Shown here piece after piece: positions 15,201-24,200 of a stretch of 64,000 nt of DNA. A model generated the notes under the pieces. That model was not told the origin of the DNA, did no database searches, and saw nothing but the letters and a program-made list of their open reading frames with translations. How positions within the stretch are numbered: the stretch's first letter is position 1; every line of letters starts with the position of its first letter. The stretch is taken from NCBI GenBank assembly GCA_013399305.1, contig VXAI01000138.1, positions 1,212,545 to 1,276,544 of the forward strand. The letters run 5' to 3'. Source of the DNA: Rostratula benghalensis (lineage: Eukaryota > Chordata > Aves > Charadriiformes > Rostratulidae). The translations under genes were made by a program, and so were the position numbers.

Positions 15201-17480
15201 GAGGGAGATAAATCCTTCAGAGAACCCAGAGACAAGGATCCAGACACAAAAATACCAAACTCCTTGAGGTCCTGTTTCTCTCCCCAGGTATGAGGTGCAC
15301 AGCCAGGTGGAATGACACCTACCCTGGTGTAGTTTTGAGGAACAATTTGGAAAGGAAGGACAAGAACTGACAGACGTGTCCACATTGAAACCAAGTCACC
15401 CCGCAGATACCGACACCACCCCAGCCTCCCGCAAGAACGGCCTTTTCCTTGGAACCTGGGCATCACTCTGAATTAAACAGTGATGTTACTCTTGTTTCCC
15501 AGCCTTTCAGAGAAACTGTCATTCTGTAGAGAAGAAAAATTTAGCACAAGTCTTCAAAATTAAATTGAAAGCAGCCATTTTCTGCAGAAATTCCCAATTG
15601 CATTCAAGTTCTCACTGCCGCTGCCAACGATACTCAGACAGCTGAGTATTTGAAGATACTTGTTTTTCTGCGGAATTTTCGGATGAGTCTGTCTCTCGCT
15701 GTTGTCACGGGACAATTTATCTCTCCTGGACCAAGTTCAAAGTAAGAGGATACCTACACCAGTTCACACATCCAATTTACCTCTATAATAGCCGCATCGA
15801 TGCTGGACTGGAGGGAGAGGAAGCCTTTGTACCAGTACCTGGGGCTGTCACAGAACCACGACGAGAAATTGAAACAGTTATCTGCAAGGGTGACAGGTTA
15901 TGGACATCACAGGTGAGAATAGAGAAATATAACTGGCTTTCACTACAAAAGCTGATTATAAGAATGCAGATATGTGCCATGGGAAACTCTTTGAAATGAT
16001 AAAAACCCCCCAAAGTAACAATTTATTAAATCATTTAATATATTATTCCAGCAAAGCAATGCCTTCCATGCCAGGCGATCACCCAACCATAAATTCTCAT
16101 TTTGTATTACCTATGTATCCAAAGTTGTCATTTGGAATAGCCACTCTCCCAGCAGCAAACCTGAGGTGATAGGAGAAGTTGTCCTTAAACACAACCCCTA
16201 TAATGTCATTATTAGAAATCCAGGCTTTCTCCAGGGCTTTCTCGTTGTCCAGTGCCTCCAGTTTTATACCTGTAGTTTGTCAGAAAAACATTGCAATGAG
16301 TTTCTGGAGGCCTGGAAGTGTGTGCACAGGCACCAGAGGTATAATCTGCTTTTTTAAGCATTGTAACTCCTCCTTTCCAGTTCTCCTCACTAGGCAAGGT
16401 AGCACCTTTAAATGCTTCATACTTTACTGGATGGGAAGAAGTGAACATGAAAAGAATGAGCCAATGTGGTTTTATTGTATTACTCTATGAAGGCAGAGCT
16501 TTACAGCCTGGAAGCACACACTGACCTATCCATTAATTTAACTATTAGAGAAGAAATATTTGTGAGAGTAGAAGATTTGGGGTAAATTTTCGCTACTGAC
16601 CAAGGGTAGTGGAGAGCCGCTACGTATAATAGTGGAGAATGCAATGTACATGTGTAGATTAAATAACAATACAAAGCTAAATATTGAAAAGGCAGAACAT
16701 GCCTGTCATTACAGATTTCAAGGCCACTTTGCTCATTATGTGCCTCGTGGTGGCAGTGACGGGAGTGAAAGCGACGGTGACCCCAGTGGCGTTGTAGGCG
16801 GGATCGTCCAGCTGCCCGAGGGAGCTGTAGGGCACTTCGGGGTAGCGGGAGGTCATCATGAACGTGCACACGATGAACATCAGTGGCAGGAAGAGCAGAG
16901 ACAGCACCCACTCCTAGGTAAGGGGGAGAGAGGAGAAAAGGATTTCATAGTATAACAGCATATGAGCAAATTCTCTGCAGGAGTAAAATATAAACCAGAG
17001 GCACCCAGACACAGCAGCTTCTCAGCTGCCAGCTGACTGAGAAGGTCTTTGCCTTGTGCATGTCTCCTCTGGGAATTACTCTGCTCAGAGAGCCCGTTTG
17101 TGCTCTCATCTGTCACACCACAGGCAGAAGTGGTGTCAGTTTAAAAAAAAGCAAAGTCTCACAAAGCGTTGGTTATCGGTGGTTGGACAGCACTGGGCTG
17201 TCATCTCTAGACTGTGCTTCTGCCAAGAAAGGCTGGACCAGATGATCCCTGAGGAGTGTTCCTACCTGGGATTCTGTGATTCTTTGAAATGTACTTTAAC
17301 GTTGGAAAACAAAATTGGGGCACAGGGGCAGGCAGGGACTGGCTGCTCTCAATGGTTCATTAATCACTTTTGTCTTACCTGAAAGCTCTGCATCTTCATC
17401 CTCCACTTGACAAGTACATTTTTCCACAGGAGGATTTTTGTTTGCTGGAACACACTTGTATTTCTCTGAAGCGTCTTCAT
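22..17480 (-). CDS. ABCA6/8/9/10-group transporter, paralog 2 (31 of about 38 coding exons; 3' end outside window)
   Basis: Second full-size subfamily A transporter, with 1421 codons plus two bases in the window and no frame break. Order: helix 1 at about residues 35-52; luminal loop 1; helices 2-6 to about 424; NBD1 about 482-720; expanded linker; TMD2 about 878-1240; NBD2 from about 1290 to the Q-loop region, where the window ends. NBD1 is canonical: Walker [10 protein letters not shown], signature [10 protein letters not shown], Walker [14 protein letters not shown], with the group's usual Gln at the H-loop ([13 protein letters not shown]). NBD2 Walker A is GPNGAGKST. The NBD1 end ([15 protein letters not shown]) is nearly identical to mammalian ABCA8/9. 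Exon sizes match paralog 1 except at exons 1, 8, 18, 24, 25 and 31, always by multiples of three. The start at 17480 is backed by an in-frame stop just upstream. Confidence 0.94.
559..650 (-). CDS. Paralog 2 coding exon 30 (NBD2 Walker A)
   Basis: Encodes [20 protein letters not shown], ending PTAGQ. 92 nt; donor GTAGGA. Confidence 0.95.
1132..1249 (-). CDS. Paralog 2 coding exon 29 (NBD2 start)
   Basis: Encodes [20 protein letters not shown] and [13 protein letters not shown]. 118 nt; donor GTGAGA. Confidence 0.92.
1628..1748 (-). CDS. Paralog 2 coding exon 28 (acidic pre-NBD2 linker)
   Basis: Encodes [20 protein letters not shown], the acidic linker typical of the group. 121 nt. Confidence 0.92.
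2170..2261 (-). CDS. Paralog 2 coding exon 27 (helix 12)
   Basis: Encodes [20 protein letters not shown] and LRKDPVFR, the conserved end of TMD2. 92 nt; donor GTTCGT. Confidence 0.9.
2700..2768 (-). CDS. Paralog 2 coding exon 26 (short loop exon)
   Basis: Encodes [20 protein letters not shown] and VFA. 69 nt, the same as paralog 1, with which it shares the ending VFA. Confidence 0.87.
3566..3694 (-). CDS. Paralog 2 coding exon 25 (helix 11)
   Basis: Encodes [20 protein letters not shown] and [13 protein letters not shown]. 129 nt; donor GTGAGT. Confidence 0.9.
4249..4359 (-). CDS. Paralog 2 coding exon 24 (helix 10)
   Basis: Encodes [20 protein letters not shown] and FWSFILIA. 111 nt; donor GTAAGC. 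Confidence 0.91.
4611..4781 (-). CDS. Paralog 2 coding exon 23 (coupling region, helix 9)
   Basis: Encodes [20 protein letters not shown] and [19 protein letters not shown]. 171 nt. Confidence 0.94.
5060..5173 (-). CDS. Paralog 2 coding exon 22 (helix 8)
   Basis: Encodes [20 protein letters not shown] and YMQDYK. 114 nt. Confidence 0.91.
5709..5846 (-). CDS. Paralog 2 coding exon 21 (luminal loop 2)
   Basis: Encodes [20 protein letters not shown] and [14 protein letters not shown]. 138 nt. Confidence 0.92.
6186..6313 (-). CDS. Paralog 2 coding exon 20 (luminal loop 2)
   Basis: Encodes [20 protein letters not shown] and [12 protein letters not shown]. Sequon NIT. 128 nt. Confidence 0.91.
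7055..7221 (-). CDS. Paralog 2 coding exon 19 (helix 7)
   Basis: Encodes [18 protein letters not shown] and [16 protein letters not shown]. Sequon NTT. 167 nt. Confidence 0.9.
7955..8189 (-). CDS. Paralog 2 coding exon 18 (expanded linker)
   Basis: Encodes a linker with [20 protein letters not shown] and then [20 protein letters not shown]. 235 nt, 25 codons longer than in paralog 1. The acceptor (GAATGGAG) is weak and was placed by phase and by paralog 1. Confidence 0.8.
8312..8431 (-). CDS. Paralog 2 coding exon 17
   Basis: Encodes [20 protein letters not shown] and [15 protein letters not shown]. 120 nt, phase 1 at the end. Confidence 0.92.
9047..9186 (-). CDS. Paralog 2 coding exon 16 (post-NBD1)
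   Basis: Encodes [20 protein letters not shown] and [13 protein letters not shown]. 140 nt. A poly-A run lies just upstream in the intron. Confidence 0.91.
9227..9253. repeat. Poly-A tract
   Basis: About 27 consecutive As on the plus strand, close to the 5' side of paralog 2 exon 16. Read on the minus strand it is a T run upstream of the acceptor. Confidence 0.9.
9481..9571 (-). CDS. Paralog 2 coding exon 15 (NBD1 end)
   Basis: Encodes [20 protein letters not shown] and [10 protein letters not shown], almost identical to mammalian ABCA8/9. 91 nt. Confidence 0.95.
9676..9814 (-). CDS. Paralog 2 coding exon 14 (NBD1 Walker B)
   Basis: Encodes [20 protein letters not shown] and [16 protein letters not shown]. 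139 nt; donor GTGAGC. Confidence 0.95.
10180..10299 (-). CDS. Paralog 2 coding exon 13 (NBD1 signature)
   Basis: Encodes [20 protein letters not shown], a canonical ABC signature. 120 nt. Confidence 0.95.
10558..10661 (+). mobile_element. CR1 retroposon fragment, 3' end
   Basis: Reads CTGGTCTAGTGGGAGGTGTC onward to GGTCCC and ends with the octamer repeats CCATTCTATGATTCTATGA, the classic avian CR1 LINE 3' end. It lies in paralog 2 between exons 12 and 13. Confidence 0.88.
10782..10957 (-). CDS. Paralog 2 coding exon 12 (NBD1 Q-loop)
   Basis: Encodes [20 protein letters not shown] and [15 protein letters not shown]. 176 nt; donor GTAAGT. Confidence 0.94.
11050..11160 (-). CDS. Paralog 2 coding exon 11 (NBD1 Walker A)
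   Basis: Encodes [20 protein letters not shown] with a canonical P-loop. 111 nt. Confidence 0.95.
11573..11631 (-). CDS. Paralog 2 coding exon 10 (NBD1 start)
   Basis: Encodes [20 protein letters not shown]. 59 nt; acceptor CTTTTAG; donor GTATGA. Confidence 0.9.
12213..12384 (-). CDS. Paralog 2 coding exon 9 (pre-NBD1 linker)
   Basis: Encodes [20 protein letters not shown], a polar stretch, then [13 protein letters not shown]. 172 nt; donor GTTAAG. Confidence 0.91.
12888..13035 (-). CDS. Paralog 2 coding exon 8 (helix 6)
   Basis: Encodes [20 protein letters not shown], like the LDxxLYLxLAxYFDKxLP motif. 148 nt, five codons more than paralog 1. Confidence 0.91.
13574..13727. repeat. 150-bp dispersed sequence, copy 1
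   Basis: Starts CATCCCAGTGCAAATG and ends near AAATGGACAGAAG. It closely matches 19081-19230 in the same orientation with a few substitutions and small indels. It lies in the intron between paralog 2 exons 7 and 8, ending about 33 bases from exon 7. Family unknown. Confidence 0.8.
13760..13945 (-). CDS. Paralog 2 coding exon 7 (helix 5 region)
   Basis: Encodes [20 protein letters not shown] and [14 protein letters not shown]. 186 nt. Confidence 0.91.
14314..14452 (-). CDS. Paralog 2 coding exon 6 (helices 3-4)
   Basis: Encodes [20 protein letters not shown] and [12 protein letters not shown]. 139 nt. Confidence 0.91.
14779..15005 (-). CDS. Paralog 2 coding exon 5 (helix 2)
   Basis: Encodes [20 protein letters not shown], a helix ending FMYFLSM, and [19 protein letters not shown]. 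227 nt. Confidence 0.92.
15781..15881 (-). CDS. Paralog 2 coding exon 4 (luminal loop 1)
   Basis: Encodes [20 protein letters not shown] and [11 protein letters not shown]. Sequon NFS. 101 nt. Confidence 0.9.
16111..16269 (-). CDS. Paralog 2 coding exon 3 (luminal loop 1)
   Basis: Encodes [20 protein letters not shown]. 159 nt; acceptor AACTACAG; donor GTAATA. Confidence 0.9.
16703..16913 (-). CDS. Paralog 2 coding exon 2 (helix 1, luminal loop 1)
   Basis: Encodes [20 protein letters not shown] and [20 protein letters not shown]. The donor reads GCATGT, so this is a GC-AG intron; the size (211 nt) and phase equal those of paralog 1. Confidence 0.88.
17190..17287 (+). mobile_element. CR1 retroposon fragment, 3' end (diverged)
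   Basis: Contains GGCTGGACCAGATGATCCCT and ends GGGATTCTGTGATTCTTTG, a diverged CR1 3' terminus. It lies in the intron between paralog 2 exons 1 and 2. Confidence 0.78.
17379..17480 (-). CDS. Paralog 2 coding exon 1
   Basis: Encodes [20 protein letters not shown] and [11 protein letters not shown]. The exon begins at 17488 (acceptor TTTGTAG); donor GTAAGA. An ATG a few bases upstream would need the acceptor to be unused. Confidence 0.88.
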
Positions 17481-17488
17481 CTTCGAAC

Positions 17489-19579
17489 CTACAAACATTT
17501 TTCTTTTAAATCTCTTTCAAATCCAACAAGAGGTAAAACAGCAGCAACTGCTTCTATTTGCACGGCCCTTGCCCACGTGCACAGTAACGCTTTCTTTCCG
17601 TTTTTCCTGCAGAAGGGAGAGCTGAAGGGACCTGGAGCTCCTGTGCTGGGCACAAGCCAGCCCTCCAGCACAGCTTCCAGCAGCGAGGGACCAAGAGACC
17701 TCATCATCCTCAACATAGTCCCAATCCCTGCAGCTCAGCAGTGAGACACTGGCTATAACCAGAATGTCACGCTTCCCTACTGCAGCCTGGTGAGGCTGGG
17801 AGGAGTTATTGATGAAATAAAGAAGAGAAGATTGGACTACGTGACCTAATTGTCTTGGGTGGCCTTAATAGCCAAGAAATAACGACAACAACGTGGCCGA
17901 TTAAAATCACCAAGATCCTTTTGCATGTAACTTTAATGCGCTATAGGCTTCACACCAAGAGGTGTTGAGCAACTCCTGGCTGTGGTGTGAACTGAGCTCA
18001 TACAGAAAGCAGCCTTGACTGAGGGCAACAGAGCTACGAGAGAACAAATTCTTGGAAGTACATTTGGAGAGCTGACACTGTCCAGGATATGCATGGGAAA
18101 CGAGGGAGAAAGAGCTACGAGCGGGTGTTGGTGTGTTACTCCAACATCCCTAAAAAGATGGTCAAGGCAAAACAAGGACTCATTGCCTGGAATAATGCTG
18201 GGGGTGTAGGGAAAAAGTGAGCTGTCAGAGTAGCTTTTGCAGATGAGATATGTCCTTATCAACGTCAGCAACATAACAGTTAATAACTCCAATGGGCAAA
18301 ATGCCTAAGTATCTGAATGCGAAAGGGTTACCCTCAGAGAGCCAAGCTGCTCTGCTGCCACATAATGCAGTGAAAACAGGATCTCAGGCAAAATCTTAAT
18401 CTCCTCTAGGTGAAGTCTCAGGTAGAATTATCAGAGTATTTACAGACCTAATGCTTTCAAACCCTCCTGTCATACGGAAGGAGGATGTAGGCTGTCGTGT
18501 TCCCTTTGGGGAGGGATGCCTCGTGGTGCTGATGTGCAAGACAGTGTTTATCCAAATGTCTATATTCATTCTGCAGGAGAGGCACACCTCTGCTGTAACG
18601 AGGCAGCAAGCACCAAAATGCTGGAAAACCAGCTCCAGCAAATGGTTTTCCCTGGGAATGTGCTGCAAAAACAGGTATGGGCACAGCACGGCAGGAGGAT
18701 AGGCTCAGAGGCAGAAATCTGCTATTTTCCATCACTCTCTGAATAGATTTTTCTGTTCCAGATGATCTCACTAAATCCAGGCATATAAAAATTTGAATTT
18801 AACATGTGCTAATGACCTCTAGACTTCCCTGAGGAGACTGAAGTCACACTTGCTGTTGCTTGGTCACTTTTTCACCTGGCAGAAGCAAGGTGTAAGCCAG
18901 CATGTACCCCCCCAAACGCACTTCCACAACCGAGACGGGATTTGGGTCCCAGTGAAAGCAGGTTTCCAGTTTGTCCTTTGTTTTAACAGTCACACACAGT
19001 CATCTCCACAAACTGACACACTGCTGGAACTTCAGCTTCACACTCAGGAAATCCCACACTCAGGGATGGCGAGATGGAATATCCCAGTGCAAATCCCACG
19101 TGTCCCCCCGCAGCAGTGCCTGGCCCCCAGCCCCACTGCAGCAGGGTCTGGGGACATCCCAGCAGAACTGAGCTCATTGCTCCTTCAGTATTTCAGGGGT
19201 GATTTTTAGGAGTGCAAAATGGACAGAAGTCTTAAAATTCAATCTTTAGCTTGTGCTGCAAGTAGGGAAAGAAACCTGCTCCTCGTGTGCCATGGATTAT
19301 TTAAAGTACTGAGCTGAGGGGAATGTACCTCATCCTCTTAGCACCGAGAGACACTGGAAATACATCTCTCCAGTAAACTGAGCTCTACTGGTGGGTTATT
19401 TCATATCAAAGTAAGGTTAAGACGACTCTATCACCTTTAAATCACCCCTGAGCTTAATCCCAGTTTTAACTCAGACTACCAGAAAGCGTCTCACCCATGC
19501 ACAGTCTCACCCAGTGTTATTAACACTGTTATTAATTGTAGAAAACAATTTTGATTTAAGAAGAACGTTTAAGCCTTAC
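17489..19579 (-). other. Paralog 2 intron 1
   Basis: A 2.1-kb intron. It contains one copy of the 150-bp sequence that also occurs at 13574-13727. No other gene was recognised. Confidence 0.5.
19081..19230. repeat. 150-bp dispersed sequence, copy 2
   Basis: Second copy of the sequence at 13574-13727, sharing the core CCCCACTGCAGCAGGGTCTG. It lies in intron 1 of paralog 2. It could be a fragment of an interspersed repeat or a local duplication. Confidence 0.8.
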
Positions 19580-19650
19580 CTTAACAGGAAGGTTTGAACG
19601 GAATCCAGAGCTTGTTCTTTGCCTCCTGCCTGTGGAAGGGGAGCTGCTGA
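19580..19650 (-). other. Paralog 2 leader exon (5' boundary not determined)
   Basis: A strong donor, TGTTAAG followed by GTAAGG, marks the end at 19580. Joined to the exon ending at 17488, it creates an in-frame TAA twelve nucleotides before the ATG at 17480, which supports that start. The upper limit is arbitrary. Confidence 0.5.
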
Positions 19651-19659
19651 GCCTGCCCG

Positions 19660-20940
19660 GGTGTCCCAGCAGCTCTCAGTGCTCCTTTGTCCACACACCC
19701 GTTTTTTTCACTCGGGTGTTTCTGCCAAAAGGCATTCCTCACGCCATCACTTCGCTTTTCCCTGGCTTCCTCCCCGCTTCCTCCTTGGCAGATCTTCAGA
19801 TTTATTTATGTTGTAGCAAGCAAACAGAGCGTGTTGTTGTTGAGTTGCTGGAGCAGATTCTCCGAGAAGTTGTTCAGGAAATTCTTGAGTCTTGGCCAAG
19901 AGAAGAAAACTGAGCCCAACAACAAACCACACGAAAAAAAAATCCTTTCTCTGGCAAACTCCGTTATGTTTCTGAGTGCAGCAGGAGAGGCTGAATTCAA
20001 CAGAAATACCACGGCATGGTGCTGCAGCAGAGGAGCAAACGGCGCCTCTCACTTATCTCCGATTGGCAAAGGTTGTGTTTGCAAACTGCTCAGGTGCCAC
20101 CAGCCCCGGGGTAGGAAGAGCAGAGAAGCTCTGCCCCTGGATGGGAACCGCTGCTCCGATTACAAAACAGACTGTAAACGTTAAAATCAACTTCTCTTCC
20201 AAAAGGAATGGGTCTGATTTCAATCCCAGGCCGAGTGTGTGGCTGTGGAGCACTCCTGCCCCTCCATCACACCGCAGCATCCCTGGCCACAGCAAGGAGG
20301 AGGAACCACTGGTGGAAGGGAGCAGCAATCAGCTGGGACAGAGGCTGGGCTTGTGAATTCAGAGGAGCTGGATCTGCTTCCCTTTGCTCTGACTTGTGGA
20401 AAAAAACCCACCCCTGACATTTAAACAACCTTCAGATGTTTTACACCCAGGCAGACTCCAGGGATGTAGTAAGTCAGGCACGGAATGAAGTGAAGACCTG
20501 TCCCCAGTACATCTCCCAAGGTGCACAAACCTTCTCCTCCCCTTTCAGTCCCCCCTCGCAAAGGGAAAAACAACAGAACCCCCAAATTTAAGCAGTGAAA
20601 TGGATATGCCTGGTCCTGGCCAGTGAATCACCAGCAAAGACACCGGGTCAAAACACAGCCCCACACCCCTCCACCAGAAAACAGCACCTCTTCGGCCACT
20701 TTACACCAACCAGAGGGATGCTTCTCAGGACTGAGCAAGCCAAAGCTGTGGTGTCCTCCTGCCATGGATGACTGAGGGTCTCAGACCCTCCTCTGAGTTT
20801 GTACACGACTCTCTCCCAGGACTGAGCCCCCCCACAGCCACGGTGCCCACCTTGCAGCCTTGGGACCAGCAATTCATCCTGGCAGGGTTATTCCTAGCAC
20901 AGACAATCTCTGAGCAGGGGTGCAGATGAATGGCAAGCAT
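19660..20940. other. Intergenic spacer between paralog 1 and paralog 2
   Basis: About 1.3 kb with no supported gene or recognised repeat. It must carry the promoter of paralog 2; I see no convincing TATA box. Confidence 0.5.
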
Positions 20941-20962
20941 CACTTTGTCAAAGGATAAAGGC

Positions 20963-20968
20963 TTTATT
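20963..20968 (-). terminator. Paralog 1 polyadenylation signal AATAAA
   Basis: TTTATT on the plus strand, with a second overlapping copy at 20967-20972, about 155 bases past the stop. A short 3' UTR is implied. Confidence 0.7.
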
Positions 20969-21123
20969 TATTAAAATAGTATTTTTTTTTCTTTGTGAGG
21001 CAGCAAACGTGCGGAGCAGTATGTGCTGGGGCATGGGTAACAAGTCTGAGGGCTGCACCCCATCCCACGTGTCAGTAACGCTGATGAAATACACCGAGTG
21101 TTTTCCTTGGTGGCTCTAAGGGC

Positions 21124-21213
21124 TCAGAGGTGAAGCGGTCTCTGCTCCACAGCCCTGTTGGATGCCACAACCAGGTCGTGCTCCTCCAGGTCCTGGGTGA
21201 GGTCTACAAACGC
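21124..21213 (-). CDS. Paralog 1 coding exon 38 (stop)
   Basis: Encodes [20 protein letters not shown] plus nine residues and TGA (complement at 21124-21126). The tail diverges from the acidic ELSKEQE tail of relatives. Confidence 0.9.
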   Translation of the reverse strand, partial: AFVDLTQDLEEHDLVVASNRAVEQRPLHL

Positions 21214-24200
21214 CTGCATCGTGCCACAGCAGAAACAGCCCCATTATTGCCGAGGTCTGACAGAACCTGCTCTGGTCAAAGGCTATTTGTTCTTTTTATA
21301 CAGGCAGTTTCTCACCTGTAGCTTCTACACCAACGTACCTGTTGCAAAGTGTGCAAGGACAAGCTGTACTCCTCGAGCCTGAAATTCTGTTTAGCTGTAG
21401 AGGAGGGGGTAGTGGGGAGGGGTGGAGAAGGCATCCTTTAAACACAAATCCATATGGACAATTTTAAAGCAATCTTCATACATAATTGATTGTTTCCTTT
21501 TACCTGCTTCCAGCTTGGAGAAAGACTGGGACAGAGGTAGTACATCTTCCATTGGTATCTTGTAGATGAGCAAAGAAGCTGTCCTGAAAAAATAGTAAAA
21601 ATTGAATTAATCATTTCATGACTCAGCACCAAGGTGCTGAGGGGTGCTGGGTGCTTGTAGGGTTATTGTACTCCCAGATAAACGACTGAACAAGGTCAGC
21701 AGGAGCAACAGAGCATCCCAGCATGAATCCAGGCCGGGTGTGCAGAGACCTTTCTTGTCGAGCTGCATGTGGGAAGAGGCCCAGGATTTCAGCGTGGAGA
21801 GCATCGCTTTGCCCTGAGTCCATCAGCTTGACTTCTAAATGGTAACTCGTGCCAAACTTCCTTTTCAGATCCTCAAGGGAACCAATGTACCTGCAGAGGG
21901 GGGAAAACAGCCCTCAAACCATCATAATCGGCAAACAAAAGTTGGATATAAGCAGCAGATACACATGCATCCTCTTAATCTTCAGCTGTTTATGTTCTGC
22001 TGCTTAAACAACCTAACTCTTTACAAAAATATGTTCATTACACACTGGGGATAAACCAAACCAACACTTCCTACCAGATTACAAAAAGACAAAAAAAGAA
22101 CAAAGAAGAAGAAAAAGAAAAGAAGAAGAATAAAAAAAAAGACCCAACAAATTCCGCCCCTGCTCCCCCGACTGAAAACCAGGTGACACCCCAGTGAGAG
22201 ATGTGACCCCGGTGCCCACCGTAGGTGCCCTGACACCAGGATGGCCACCCGGTCACACATTGCTGCTGCCTCCTCCAGGTACTGGGTGCTGAGCACGGCT
22301 GCTCGCTCCTTGCCTTTCACAGCCGCCTGAATCACTCTCCTGGGAACAGAGGGAGGGCAGTTACTGCCAGGGACAGCAGCAGGGACATCTCTCTGTTTGT
22401 GTCTCCCTCCCAAAAACCAGCTGAAATTATAAAACAAAAAAAAAAAAGAAAAGGGGGGGTGGGGGGGCGGGGTGTCTAAGCTATTTAAAGACTTAAGTTA
22501 TCCTGCTTGAAGATAACCCGTGGATGCCAATACTTCTCTGCAATTTGTCACGTCAGCATCCCTGAAATTTTACACTTTCAGCATAAACTGCTGATGAAAA
22601 GCTAGAGCAAGCATGAGGGCTGAGTGATGAGAAGGAAGAACTACCCACAGTTTTGTCTCACACTCTGAAGGAACCAGAATCTGTGTCTTTGATTCTTTTA
22701 TACCAAACGCACGGGTTCAGCTGGAATCTACTTTTTTTTTTGTTTGTTTTTCCGTGGTCACCTGATGGTTTGCTTCTGCATAAGGAGTTTAGGGAGCAGT
22801 GCCCCATCCCCTGTGTGAAAAGGAAGACACAGACCCTCTGCCACCGAGTGGGTAGCGCCTCTTTGCCCGCCCAAGGGTTCTGAGGATGCGGAGGGTGAGA
22901 CCCATCCTTCCATCCTCCTGTTAAATCTGTTCTGCTCAAAGGGGGGGTCTCTCACCACAGACAGCGCTGCCCTTTCAGGTCCACTCTCACCGATGGCTCG
23001 TCCCAAAGCATCACCGTGGGATCCCCCAGGACGCTCAGAGCAAAACTCAGCTGCAGGGGGAAAGACACCGAGGTGAGGGTCGGGTCTGCTTTCACTTTTC
23101 CTGCAAAACTGGTGAGTTGTCCCATTAACATCTTAATCCTTGTGAATCTCTCAGAAGCTGAAGCTCCTGATTGCAAAACTCAGGAGGAACAGGGATTAGA
23201 AAAATAAACAAACAACTTCATGTGTTCTTAGTTAATGTTTTAATCTCCAAAAATTATTTTCCTGCAAGATTCCCAAGCCAAGTGGTTTTCCATCCCATTT
23301 ACTGGCAGATGCACATGATGGGGCATGAAGAAGTGATTACCTTAAAAATCTAATTTGTGATTTTATTGAACATACAATGCAGGAGAGTGGGGAAAGAGGA
23401 GATGGGGGGGATCCTGCCAGGCTGGATTCAAAAGCTATTGATGAGAACCCACTCTGCTGTATCTGTTTCTGCATTAGGAGGGATTAACTCCCTTTGAAAC
23501 CACAAAGTTCTTTCCTAATGACATTGAATTTGCAGATTTTTTTAATTTGACATGAATTTCAGGCTTTGCTCCAAGAGGAAAGTTTCCACTTTGTGAAACA
23601 AACATCAAGGACCATGTTCTTCTCTCACTGACACCGGGGGGAGGAACTCAACACATCCTCAGGCTTGAAAGAGGGTTTCTCTAAGGAAAAGAGCAGGATT
23701 TGCTCAAGGACCACACAGAAATAAATATGTCACGTACCTTTCTGGCTTCCCCAGCAGATAACGCCCTAGCTGGGGTTTTTAAATGCTTCTGGAGATCCAA
23801 GGCCTTTGCTATGCTGTAGAGAACAGAAAGGAAAAAAAATACTGAAATGAGCATCTGCATTTGCTACTGCCCCGGCGAGGGGTACCCAGGAGCTAACCCA
23901 CGCCTTCTGGTGTCACCCAGGGTTACTTGGAGATTTGACTCCTGGCTCAGACAGCAAATTAAGGAACTTTTGCAAAAAAGTCCAGACTGCAAGCACAGCT
24001 AACGGGAAAAGTGTGTCACTCTTAACTGGCCACAAACTGGAGCAAGTTTAATCTTTTTCCTGAAGTTTTCTAGATAAACTAGGGTTAAACATAGGCAAGG
24101 GACCGAGAACAGTATAAAGTAGCAGATCTTGTCAGAAGGAGATCTGGTTTCTTCAAGGCAAAGGTTAAAAAAAGGAAAGCTAGGATGATGTGGCTTTGTA

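Noticed and set aside
17056..17382. 108-codon plus-strand open frame
   Set aside because: It overlaps the CR1 fragment and the antisense of exon 1 of paralog 2.
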